From Luteolibacter sp. Y139 (GTDB taxonomy: Bacteria > Verrucomicrobiota > Verrucomicrobiia > Verrucomicrobiales > Akkermansiaceae): DNA of 64,000 nucleotides. Made by a program: the position numbers and the translations under genes. The stretch is taken from assembly GCF_038066715.1 (NCBI RefSeq), contig NZ_JBBUKT010000002.1, positions 682,001 through 746,000 on the forward strand, in the 5' to 3' direction. The notes beneath the pieces were generated by a model. The model made no database searches. It worked only from the letters and a program-made list of their open reading frames with translations, and was not told the DNA's origin. Below are positions 25,038-32,469 of this stretch, piece by piece (position 1 is the first letter of the stretch; each line of letters opens with the position of its first letter).

Positions 25038-25803
25038 GATTTCAAGTGGTTGCTCCCGACCCACCAAGAGTCAGAAGATACCACTTTTCTGGCGAACGAT
25101 AGTTCGCACGCTCGCGCCCACGGCCGCAGGGGCGCACGCCGTCAAAACGCAGCGCAGCGGAGTGATGCCTCGTTGTGTGTCTCGGCGCAGCATGACACAC
25201 AACGACGGCTTGACGGCGGGCGACCCGGAGGCCGGGCGGGACGCCCGCTAGTCCAAGTGGAAAGGCGGGGGCGTTGGAGTCTGAACCGCCCTAGCGAATC
25301 GCCTGCTATTGCAGCCACCTCCGCGCTGTTGCGAAGCATCTGCGCCCTCTAACACTTTGTCCGCAGACTCCCGGAACGTGGGCCTTCGCAGCGCAGCGAG
25401 AATGAGCCCCGGCCGGTTGTCGAGGATCGCCCGCCCCTGCGATAGTGGCAGCCCCCCTGCCCTCCGGACTCGTTTCCCCACCCGTCAGCTGCACGGGTCA
25501 CATGCTTGATTTTACGGCACTCGGTGGAATAATCACCGCGGAAAGGCGGGAGTTCGGAGGGTTCGTGTTAACTGCGGCTCTCCGCCCGCCTTTTCCTTTG
25601 CCCATGCGATGCCGATGCTGATTTGGCCGCTTATTGAGACGAAAAAGCGTCACCAGGACTCAGGAATGCCCGGTGACGCTGGGTGAATTTGGCGCAACGT
25701 ACTGGAAATCAGAGGCACCCGTCTCAAGATGGACTTGTTACAACGGGGAAAAGAATGAATGGGGAGGTTCGACGGCATACGCGGGCGGGATGGAAGCTCG
25801 GAT
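25038..25803. other. Non-coding prophage region rich in inverted repeats
   Basis: Around 750 bp without a convincing gene. Perfect inverted repeats: a 12-bp stem TCGTTGTGTGTC/GACACACAACGA with a 12-nt loop (25170-25205), AAAGGCGGG/CCCGCCTTT (25542-25550 with 25585-25593, then TT), and AGCGTCACC/GGTGACGCT (25646-25654 with 25672-25680). By density of structure this is a good candidate for the phage intergenic region (minus-strand origin, packaging signal). Short ORFs here have skewed, low-complexity translations and were not called. Confidence 0.55.
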
Positions 25804-26370
25804 TCATTTCGACGGCTTGCTTTCGTCGGGTGGCTCAACTCGCTCGACTTTTGGAGCTTTGTCCGTGTCCGCCTGTGCAAGCCAGGTTCCCACGACTAGG
25901 CGCGGAAATGGGATCGACCAAAGCTTCCACTCATCCTGATCGCGGCGGAAAGTCAGAGACGCGGAATCGCTGAACTCGGACTGCTCGGAGTCCTTTGTGT
26001 AGACCAGAAATGCGTCGGGCCCGTCGTGGAGCACACCGTGGATGCGGATCGACTTCGCTGTGGGGATGGAAAACGCCTGAGGGCATGCCTTGAAGGCCTC
26101 CTCGATGATTCGGAGAACGAAAAGGTTATCCGCCAATGAGGGATCGACGTGCGAGGCGCGTGGGCGTTTCGCGAGTTCCTTCCGAAAATAGGTGGCCGTG
26201 TTCTTTATTGTCTCTGGGTGCATAGTGTCGACCAAGGACGGTGCGTCCAATTCGACGACCGCTTGCACCATCTGCTGAAACTTCGACTGGATGCTCCCGT
26301 CGTCGACCGGCCCTCCCAACGCGTGAGAAACAATGCAGAAGCCGATGACGAATTTCAGAAGTATCTTCAT
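25804..26370 (-). CDS. Secreted protein of unknown function
   Basis: 188 residues with signal peptide 'MKILLKFVIGFCIVSHALG'. The mature part resembles the small 'FQQMVQAVVELDAPSLVDTMHPETIKNTATYF' type, an NTF2-like or SnoaL-like cone in pattern, then a beta region 'SLTFRRDQDEWKLWSIPF', and a charged C-terminal tail. Periplasmic or surface protein. Divergent from the HTH gene at 26714. Function unknown. Confidence 0.55.
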   Translation of the reverse strand: MKILLKFVIGFCIVSHALGGPVDDGSIQSKFQQMVQAVVELDAPSLVDTMHPETIKNTATYFRKELAKRPRASHVDPSLADNLFVLRIIEEAFKACPQAFSIPTAKSIRIHGVLHDGPDAFLVYTKDSEQSEFSDSASLTFRRDQDEWKLWSIPFPRLVVGTWLAQADTDKAPKVERVEPPDESKPSK

Positions 26371-26713
26371 CTTGATCGAATGTCTTAGCCAGTCTCACGC
26401 CCCCCCTCAAGGCTCGTTTCAATTTGCCCGCCTGTTCGACAGCCTCCGCCCTTTCCTGTCTTCTGAATGTTCGGGTTTGCGGATTCTGCGTGCGATTGCC
26501 CGCCAATCTGCTAGGCTTTCCTCTAACGGCGCAGGATGTCCGAGCCCGGAGAGGTCGGAAGGTCTGGTTCCGGGTTGGCCTTTGTGGTGGCCACTCGATC
26601 CAACAGAGAAAGCGCCCAAAAAACTCCCCTTCCATCGCCGATTTGTGAGGCACTACGCGATTGCGGCATATGTCGAAGTTTCGGCCATGTTAGGGAAATC
26701 CCCTCAACTAATC

Positions 26714-27151
26714 ATGAGTAAGCCTAAAGCACGCCGCCAAGCCCTGAATGCCCTTCACGCCTTCGAGCTCTTTTGCCGGGAACACTCCTTCGGTCTGCCG
26801 GTCTGGCTCGCGTCCGACTACCTGAACATGACGCCTCAAGGTGTGCACATGGCATCGGAACGTGGCTGGATCGCATACTTCCAGCATGGTCGGAATCGAC
26901 TCTATTCCTACCGGGACGTGATTCGATACCGCTGGAAGTCGAGAAAGTTCAAAGACAACGCCCAGCCTGCCCCCTATCCAACCGGCGCACGATATGACTT
27001 TGAGCTGGTTCCCGAGACGGCGGCCGAGCCGACGCAGCCTGACGTCTTAGCCGCGCACAATGCTAAAATTCGAGCTTCCCTTGAGGACGCAGCGAAGGAG
27101 ATTGCAGCCATGAACAAAGCGGGACTTCCGTGGCCTCGGCCGCGCATCTAA
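26714..27151 (+). CDS. HTH DNA-binding protein, last prophage gene
   Basis: 145 residues from ATG 26714 (the frame is open to 26333, but the upstream part is not protein-like). The core 'VWLASDYLNMTPQGVHMASERGWIAYFQHGRNRLYSYRDVIRYRWKSRK' has the helix-turn-helix and wing layout of MerR/excisionase-like domains. The C-terminal third is helical and charged. It lies 47 bp from attR, where repressors or recombination directionality factors are often found. The 344-bp gap before it (26371-26713) shows no other gene. Confidence 0.6.
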   Translation: MSKPKARRQALNALHAFELFCREHSFGLPVWLASDYLNMTPQGVHMASERGWIAYFQHGRNRLYSYRDVIRYRWKSRKFKDNAQPAPYPTGARYDFELVPETAAEPTQPDVLAAHNAKIRASLEDAAKEIAAMNKAGLPWPRPRI

Positions 27152-27198
27152 CAGCCCCCTTTCAAGGTGAGTATTTGTCGTGCAACTCATTGACTGAC

Positions 27199-27220
27199 TG
27201 CATGTAATGCGGAATTGAAA
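27199..27220 (+). repeat. Right attachment-site core (attR of the prophage, attL of the next unit)
   Basis: Identical over 22 bp to 15887-15908, same orientation. Flanks differ on the left (GACTGAC instead of TTACA) and weakly resemble the left copy on the right, where the leader block at 27260 follows. Confidence 0.7.
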
Positions 27221-27259
27221 ATGGCGCATTCATGCAGGTTAAAGAGATGCCGAAAAGGT

Positions 27260-27285
27260 AAAGCTCCCCGCCCGTGTTCCTCTGT
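27260..27285 (+). repeat. Leader block shared by both att copies, copy 2
   Basis: 22 of 26 bases match 15964-15989 (AAAGCT, then CGCCCGTGT, then CTCTGT). Its presence after the second att core suggests that a second element, not bare chromosome, begins at 27199. Confidence 0.6.
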
Positions 27286-27344
27286 TGTCATCCATCACCC
27301 GAGAATGTTGCCCTACCTCCAGGCTTTTGCTTACCTTCCTTGGG

Positions 27345-28157
27345 ATGCCGTCATTCGCGTTTTGGAACATTAATCGAAAAGACCTGAATGCAGCGACCCG
27401 CTCTTTGGTCGAGGCTAAGAACCTAGACGTGCTTCTTCTGTGCGAGCCTGATGGCGATCCCGATGAGTTGATTGTGGGACTGAACGAATTGGATCAGGGG
27501 CTATACTATCGCGTGCCCGTTTTAGCGCCCCGCTTTCAAGTCTACACGAGACTCATGAATGAGTTCATTCGACCCCGATTTGACGGCCCTCGCTGCTCAG
27601 TTCTGACGATTTCCATCCCTGGTATTCCTCCCTTCAATTTGATGCTCATTCACGCCAATTGTGCCAATTACCATAGCGACCAGAACATCGCGCTTGAGCT
27701 GATCGAAATAGCAAAACAGCTACGACTGATTGAGTCGGAGGACGGCCACACCCGTTCCATCGTCGTCGGGGATTTCAACCAGAACCCCTATAGCACGGGC
27801 CTTTTGGCGGCAAATGGATTTCACGCGATAATGGATGCGGCTGAGGCGAGGAAGGGCTCGCGGATCGTTCAGCAAAAACCTTGGGACTACTTCTATAATC
27901 CGATGTGGAGTCTTATGGGCGACCGCAGCAAGGGGCCTCCGGGAACGCATTTTTATCGAGGCAATGGCTTGGTGGAACAACAATGGCATATGCTGGATCA
28001 GGTAATCGTTCGCCCCTCGCTTCTAGAGTTCTTCGACCTCGAAAAACTTGAAATTTTGACTGCGCTCGGCAAGCTCCCTCTCCTTACTGCGAGCAACCGT
28101 CCTCGTCGCTCCGATCTTTCTGATCATCTCCCGATCTATTTCGAACTCAATACCTGA
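27345..28157 (+). CDS. Endonuclease/exonuclease/phosphatase (EEP) family protein
   Basis: 270 residues from ATG 27345 (frame open to 27285). All EEP landmarks are present in order: N10 in 'FWNINRKD', E34 in 'LLLCEPD', H103 in 'LIHANC', D143 and N145 in 'VGDFNQNP', D218 in 'MLDQVIV', and S259-D260-H261 in 'SDHLP'. This metal-dependent fold cleaves phosphodiesters in DNA, RNA or lipids. No signal peptide, so it acts in the cytoplasm. The gene follows the shared att core and leader and ends one base before the next gene. A nuclease effector of a mobile-element-borne defence pair is possible; the substrate is unknown. AT content is higher than in the flanking chromosome. Confidence 0.8.
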   Translation: MPSFAFWNINRKDLNAATRSLVEAKNLDVLLLCEPDGDPDELIVGLNELDQGLYYRVPVLAPRFQVYTRLMNEFIRPRFDGPRCSVLTISIPGIPPFNLMLIHANCANYHSDQNIALELIEIAKQLRLIESEDGHTRSIVVGDFNQNPYSTGLLAANGFHAIMDAAEARKGSRIVQQKPWDYFYNPMWSLMGDRSKGPPGTHFYRGNGLVEQQWHMLDQVIVRPSLLEFFDLEKLEILTALGKLPLLTASNRPRRSDLSDHLPIYFELNT

Positions 28158-28158
28158 A

Positions 28159-28629
28159 ATGTCCGATCCTACGTCGTTTTGGCCCAGCTTTGAGCAGTTC
28201 ACCCCCACCCGGTCACCCTCGGCAATTCTTCGGGAAATTGCTAACGACTTGCACAAAAGAACCGGGAACCTCGTCGGTGCTGCGGTCGTTCGCACAGACG
28301 CAGCCCAAGAGCGGTTCGGTTATAATTTAAATATCAAGGCTCCGGCCTTGGGTTCCTATACATTTTGGCTTCTCAACATCGAGCATCCACTCGAGATGTA
28401 TCCCTTAGAAATCAGCGTGGACGAGAAGGTCGGAGTCGAACTCGGTTTCGGGATGGAAGGGTGGCGCCATTTCAAGGAAGTCGAAAACGAAGAGGGCTTT
28501 CTCAAGGCTTTGGGTCTGATTTTAGGAACCGTGAGGGTGCGACAAGTAGTGGGGGCTCTCATTACCCAAGCTAGGGATATGAAGGCGCCGGTATCATTTA
28601 ATGATGATAGCGATGATATTCCCTTTTGA
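28159..28629 (+). CDS. Acidic protein of unknown function, partner of the EEP gene
   Basis: 156 residues starting one base after the EEP stop. Alpha/beta pattern: 'SAILREIANDLHKRTGNLVGAAVVRTDAAQERFGYNLNIKAP', 'YTFWLLNIEHPLEMYPLEISV', ending with an acidic tail 'FNDDSDDIPF'. The tail resembles the acidic C-terminal tip used by single-stranded DNA-binding proteins to recruit partners, but the body is not a recognisable OB fold. Could be a regulator or inhibitor of the nuclease. Unrecognised. Confidence 0.6.
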   Translation: MSDPTSFWPSFEQFTPTRSPSAILREIANDLHKRTGNLVGAAVVRTDAAQERFGYNLNIKAPALGSYTFWLLNIEHPLEMYPLEISVDEKVGVELGFGMEGWRHFKEVENEEGFLKALGLILGTVRVRQVVGALITQARDMKAPVSFNDDSDDIPF

Positions 28630-28696
28630 GTGGATAAGCGGAGACAGTCCCCGAATCGTAACGTTTCGATAAGCTCGGTCAGACCCGAAGCACCAT

Positions 28697-29263
28697 TCAG
28701 GGGCTAGTAGCAGGTCTATCCATCTCTATCGCTGGCGCGACCTGTGCCTCGATCGTGCACAACCCACCCGCACAGCCCTTGTTCGCCGCAAGAACTGGAA
28801 CGCGCCGGAGATCTGGAGCGGACAGAAAAGTCCGACGCAAACGAGCCAGCGAATAAGCCTCCCGGTTGTTCCACGGGAGCAGCGAAAGGATCCGGGCCAA
28901 AAGACAATAACCTAACAGCACCAGGGCCAGAGTTCCGACGGCTGGCAGCCAATAGAGCCACCGCATCTGCGGGACATAGCTAATCAGCAGCAGCGCCAAA
29001 TACGCCGTCCGAAGCTGAACCGAAAATGCCGCGAAGCCACGGTCGCGCACCAGCAACACAATGCCTTGGCCCACGCCCACGGTCACCGCCATCGCGCCGA
29101 TGAACGCCAGAGGGAAACCGGATAGCCCGACAAAGAGCAGCACCGTAGTCGCCGCCCATGCCCACCAAGTCCAGTCGGTGAGGTTGATGTAGAATAGCGG
29201 GCGCCCAGGTCCGTCCACAGCAACCGGAGCTGTCTCCACCGCTTCGTTAGGCTCGGTTTTCAT
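28697..29263 (-). CDS. Multi-span membrane protein
   Basis: About 188 residues from ATG 29263 (frame open to 29320). Four hydrophobic segments: 'WWAWAATTVLLFVGLSGF', 'LAFIGAMAVTVGVGQGIVLLV', 'TAYLALLLISYVPQM' and 'WLPAVGTLALVLLGYCLLARIL'. The C-terminal cytoplasmic part has two cysteines ('KGCAGGLC'). First gene to the right of the mobile region and back to host-like composition. Function unknown. Confidence 0.6.
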   Translation of the reverse strand: MKTEPNEAVETAPVAVDGPGRPLFYINLTDWTWWAWAATTVLLFVGLSGFPLAFIGAMAVTVGVGQGIVLLVRDRGFAAFSVQLRTAYLALLLISYVPQMRWLYWLPAVGTLALVLLGYCLLARILSLLPWNNREAYSLARLRRTFLSAPDLRRVPVLAANKGCAGGLCTIEAQVAPAIEMDRPATSP

Positions 29264-29450
29264 CTTTCCGTCGGTCCTTTCGAGAAGACCGATGCTCCCC
29301 CATGAGCCCCTGATCGTCAACGCAAAGGGAGCGCGAAGGGGCCAGTCGCAGTCCTACCCCTCTTGACGCTATTCGCCAATACTGGTCGTTCATGACAACG
29401 TGTTCCGACCCAGCGAAGCGCTCCCAACGGGAGAAACTCATTCGAATAAA

Positions 29451-29480
29451 TTTCGCGTCTTTTCGCGTTCTTTCGCGGTT
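29451..29480 (+). repeat. Three tandem 10-bp units TTTCGCGnnn
   Basis: TTTCGCGTCT, TTTCGCGTTC, TTTCGCGGTT in direct succession within the 458-bp gap 29264-29721. The gap also has a palindromic repeat (29554-29605) and a 13-bp inverted repeat (29669-29709); no gene is seen. Confidence 0.5.
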
Positions 29481-29553
29481 GAAATTCTTCGTCCGTCTCC
29501 GGCCTGAAGCGGCTACGACTCCAAGCAAAACGAACGCCCGGGCCGGACGTCGA

Positions 29554-29605
29554 GCTACTCCAATAATTCCACTATATAGGCATTCGGGAATAGTAGAGCG
29601 CTCCC
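29554..29605. repeat. ~50-bp palindromic repeat, copy 1
   Basis: TACTCC-n-TAATTCC ... AGGCAT ... GnATnAG ... GAGnGCTnCC; aligns with 30260-30311 along its whole length. The two copies flank the small lipoprotein gene at 29722-30216. Confidence 0.55.
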
Positions 29606-29668
29606 GGATTGAGGCTCAAGCAGCCCTCTTTCGGCCGCCACCCCACTGCGAAACTCCCGCACGCCGGC

Positions 29669-29709
29669 TTCCGCTTTTCCGCTCTCCTATACATACCGGA
29701 AAAGCGGAA
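29669..29709. other. 13-bp inverted repeat downstream of the lipoprotein gene
   Basis: TTCCGCTTTTCCG (29669-29681) pairs perfectly with 29697-29709 across a 15-nt loop. It follows the stop of the minus-strand gene at 29722 and may end or stabilise its transcript, though no T tract follows. Confidence 0.55.
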
Positions 29710-29721
29710 AACTCCGCCCCC

Positions 29722-30216
29722 CTACTCCGGTTCAGCCGGGCTCGCCGTGCCATTCGGCAGATCCTCCTCCAGGCAAATGATCAGCTGCATCCCCTTCTCA
29801 ACGCCCAGCGCCTTCAGCGAAATCATCCCATGCCTCGAGGGCCCGGCATAGACCAATTGGTAGTCCGCCTTGCAGCTCTTCGAATCGGTCGAGATCACCC
29901 GGCACCCCTTTCCTTCCAGCGCCTTGCGGATCGCTTCTGCTCCGGCGGCACCGGTATCGCTGCTCCAGTTGCTCGACCGATGCACCACCAAGCTACAGCC
30001 ATACGGAACTCCCGGCGCGCTTCCCTTGGTGAATTCCTCCTCGATCTCGACCTTGCTCCAAGTGCTCTTCGCCAAATTCCGGATCACCCCATTCATCTCC
30101 ACCGGCCACCCGCTGAAATCCGCGCTCACCGTCGGCGGCGGATTCCGCGTCCCAACCGCCACGGCACCGCAGGACGCCAAAATCACGGCCATGGCGATCG
30201 CCGTCCGTTTCCTCAT
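29722..30216 (-). CDS. Small putative lipoprotein
   Basis: About 164 residues from ATG 30216 (frame open to 30258). N-terminus 'MRKRTAIAMAVILASCG' has a lipobox-like LASC, so the cysteine may be lipidated. The body includes 'KSTWSKVEIEEEFTKGS', 'SLVVHRSSNWSS' and 'AIRKALEGKGCRVISTDSKSCKADYQLVYAGPS'. Envelope-associated, function unknown. It is bracketed by the two ~50-bp palindromic repeats. Confidence 0.6.
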   Translation of the reverse strand: MRKRTAIAMAVILASCGAVAVGTRNPPPTVSADFSGWPVEMNGVIRNLAKSTWSKVEIEEEFTKGSAPGVPYGCSLVVHRSSNWSSDTGAAGAEAIRKALEGKGCRVISTDSKSCKADYQLVYAGPSRHGMISLKALGVEKGMQLIICLEEDLPNGTASPAEPE

Positions 30217-30259
30217 GTCTCCAAATCCTGCGGCGTTCGGTGAACCATTACAGCCCAAA

Positions 30260-30311
30260 TTACTCCGCTAATTCCGCCCTAGAGGCATACCGAATTAGCG
30301 GAGTGCTTCCC
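30260..30311. repeat. ~50-bp palindromic repeat, copy 2
   Basis: Contains a perfect 13-bp inverted repeat ACTCCGCTAATTC (30262-30274) with 30292-30304, loop 17 nt. Same layout as 29554-29605. Confidence 0.65.
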
Positions 30312-30317
30312 AGCGAC

Positions 30318-30887
30318 TCACCAAGACTTCACCTCATCGTTCCCGCCGAGTTTCCCATCGGCACCCAGACTCCAAACAATGACGTTCTTCTGGCGCACGA
30401 TTCCACCGGGCTTGGTCGGATCCGCGATTTCGTTATCGAGATCGTTGTCGAACTCCAGGTTCAGCGGATGACCCCAGGCATCGAACATCCCTTCCACCTG
30501 ATTGCCGGAGTAGACCAAGCCACCCTTGTTCTTGTTATCGGCGATCTTGGTCGTGAGGAAAACAATGCCCTTCGGATTCTGCATCGTGCCACTCGGGTCT
30601 TCCTTGCCCAGCAGGATGGTCAAGAGCTCCGCTCCAGCCTTCCCATCAGCCGTCATCTGGTCCTGATCGCCCACGCTCGGGAAATGATTGTAGGTATCGC
30701 GATACGCATTCAGCGCCATGTCCAGGTCACGCACGCAAGTCAGGGACACCAGCTCTCTCGACCGCTTGTTGACCAACGAAATGGCAGTGAGGCTCAGCGC
30801 CGCCAGCACCATGATGATGGACATCACCACGAGCAACTCGATGAGCGTGAAACCGGAACGGGACCTAGGATGGAAATGGGTTTTCAT
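30318..30887 (-). CDS. Type II secretion/type IV pilus-like pseudopilin (GspG-like)
   Basis: 189 residues from ATG 30887 (frame open to 30953). Prepilin leader 'MKTHFHPRSRSG-FTLIELLVVMSIIMVLAALSLTAI': cleavage after G and methylation of F are expected, then the long N-terminal helix. The globular part ends 'VWSLGADGKLGGNDEVKSW', the GspG-type calcium-loop end seen often in verrucomicrobial and planctomycete pseudopilins. No secretion-operon neighbours, so it is one of the many orphan pseudopilins of these phyla. Confidence 0.85.
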   Translation of the reverse strand: MKTHFHPRSRSGFTLIELLVVMSIIMVLAALSLTAISLVNKRSRELVSLTCVRDLDMALNAYRDTYNHFPSVGDQDQMTADGKAGAELLTILLGKEDPSGTMQNPKGIVFLTTKIADNKNKGGLVYSGNQVEGMFDAWGHPLNLEFDNDLDNEIADPTKPGGIVRQKNVIVWSLGADGKLGGNDEVKSW

Positions 30888-30996
30888 AGATCTATAACTC
30901 CAATCTCTGCCAATAAAGCAGCATCTCGGCTCAGTGGCAATGCGCGAAAACAAGCCAAGGATCGATCACCCCTATTCCGACCGCCGCGCTCACCCC

Positions 30997-32292
30997 TTAT
31001 CGCGCCGGGGTCCCGCAACGGACCATCCGCTCGGCGAAATCCTTGAGGCAATCCTCCCGCCAGCGGCTGACCGTCTTCGCACCCTGCTGGTCCCCTTCCC
31101 TCAATCCCGGATCCGGATCATCGGTCCACCAATGGGGATAGTCCGGCGACGGCTTCTGCCCGACCGCGGGCAGCACCGAGGCAAAGCTCCCAGTCCTGCC
31201 ATCCAGACCCGGATGATTGCTAGCGATCCGATAGCTCCATTTCCGCGCCGACTTCGGCGAAAACAGGAAATGCCAAGCGCCATCGCCACCCGGAAAGCCG
31301 CTGAATTCCTGGTCATCCACCACCAGCCGGGCGCTGGCATCAGTCGGCGCGCTTCCCTCCGGCCGATACCCCAGATCGACGATCGAATACGTCTCCACCG
31401 TATCCGCCTCAGTCGGAGCACTCGTAAAAGTCATGCGCTTCCGGTCCCAAGAGCGAACAAAGCTGCCACCCCAAGATCCCGATTCCGCCGCCGGATTCTC
31501 CGGCCTAGCTCCGGGTCCCAGCAGATACGTCAGCGAAGGCGTGTCCCCCATTTTGATCTCCGGGGAGATGGTCGCGAAGTAATCCCCGAGCGCACCGCGG
31601 CCTTTGACATGAGCGGTCACGAACTCGCGATTGCCCAGATCGCCCGCCTGATTCCCGCCGCGAAAGAAGCCCATATAGGTCGAGTTCGCCTCGATGATCC
31701 ACAGATCCCGATGCTCCCGGGCAATGTAGTCATAGGCCGTAGTCGACCACTTCTTGTTAGGCCCGCCGATCCAGTAAATCCGCAGCTTCTGCTTGATCGA
31801 GGGGTCATCGTGAAGGGCCTGCGCGAGATCATCGATGCCACCCCAAACCAGCAGCCACAGCGGCCGCGGATCATCGCGGCGGGCGCATTGGAGGATCCAG
31901 TCCGAGCCTTCCGTCCGTTCACCCCAGCCACGCAGATCCGCGGAATCCGTGCCACCCTGTTTGGTCACGGCCCGCAGCTGGTCCGGCTTCGGATAGTCGT
32001 CCGAATAGCTCTTCAGGTTCGAAAAGTCCTTCGCGTAGATATCAATGAGCTTCAGCAGGTTCTCCTTCCGGTTCCGCGCCGCACCCCACGGCGACGCGAT
32101 CAGTCCCTCCAGATCAATCCGGTCCGCATAGACCAGCAGGTGGACCAGCGACTGGAAGTCATCGAAATCCGTCCCGCCGATGTCGGTCGAAACGATCACC
32201 CGCGGGCGAACCTCGGCGGACACCGACAAAGTCATGGCCGGAATCACCAAAACGGCCAGGAAGAAGAGGGCGAGAACTCTGCGGAATCCCAT
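30997..32292 (-). CDS. DUF1593 nucleoside-hydrolase-like secreted protein
   Basis: 431 residues. Signal peptide '[26 protein letters not shown]'. The N-terminal domain begins '[29 protein letters not shown]', the Asp cluster of the nucleoside-hydrolase fold (DUF1593), with '[17 protein letters not shown]' and '[19 protein letters not shown]'. The C-terminal beta domain follows ('[18 protein letters not shown]'). Such proteins are found next to carbohydrate-degradation genes, but the substrate is not established. Monocistronic. Confidence 0.85.
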   Translation of the reverse strand: MGFRRVLALFFLAVLVIPAMTLSVSAEVRPRVIVSTDIGGTDFDDFQSLVHLLVYADRIDLEGLIASPWGAARNRKENLLKLIDIYAKDFSNLKSYSDDYPKPDQLRAVTKQGGTDSADLRGWGERTEGSDWILQCARRDDPRPLWLLVWGGIDDLAQALHDDPSIKQKLRIYWIGGPNKKWSTTAYDYIAREHRDLWIIEANSTYMGFFRGGNQAGDLGNREFVTAHVKGRGALGDYFATISPEIKMGDTPSLTYLLGPGARPENPAAESGSWGGSFVRSWDRKRMTFTSAPTEADTVETYSIVDLGYRPEGSAPTDASARLVVDDQEFSGFPGGDGAWHFLFSPKSARKWSYRIASNHPGLDGRTGSFASVLPAVGQKPSPDYPHWWTDDPDPGLREGDQQGAKTVSRWREDCLKDFAERMVRCGTPAR

Positions 32293-32469
32293 GGACCTGA
32301 ACCTTTGACCGGCCGCGGGACCACCACAATCGCGTCCGGCGACATTCGTATCGTGAAAAGTGCACCATCCCGCGCATCTCTCATCCCTGCCCGATGATAC
32401 CTTCGTGCCTCAGGTCGCTTGTCCCTTGCGCGGCCGGACACGGTCGCTAAGGTCGGCCAACTTCGCCGC

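Larger units (their letters stand above)
15887..27198 (+). mobile_element. Filamentous prophage (inovirus), about 11.3 kb
   Basis: Bounded by a 22-bp direct repeat (15887-15908, 27199-27220). The core encodes an HUH replication initiator, an ssDNA-binding-like protein, tiny membrane proteins, a pVIII-like coat, terminator, an adhesin, a pVI-like protein, a Zot ATPase and a secretin, in the same order as the Ff phages (II-V-VII-IX-VIII-III-VI-I-IV). No integrase or transposase is encoded, consistent with use of host XerC/XerD. Accessory genes lie at both ends: a membrane protein at 16038, and secreted/unknown proteins plus an HTH regulator at 23160-27151. The length is at the large end for inoviruses. 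All morphogenesis genes are intact by reading frame, so it may be active. Confidence 0.88.

Noticed and set aside
25248..25481. 77-codon minus-strand frame in the prophage non-coding region
   Set aside because: GTG start, skewed Arg/Gly/Pro composition, lies between hairpins; no support for coding.
30934..32397. 487-codon plus-strand frame opposite the DUF1593 gene
   Set aside because: Pro/Arg-rich shadow; the minus-strand protein has signal peptide and family motifs.
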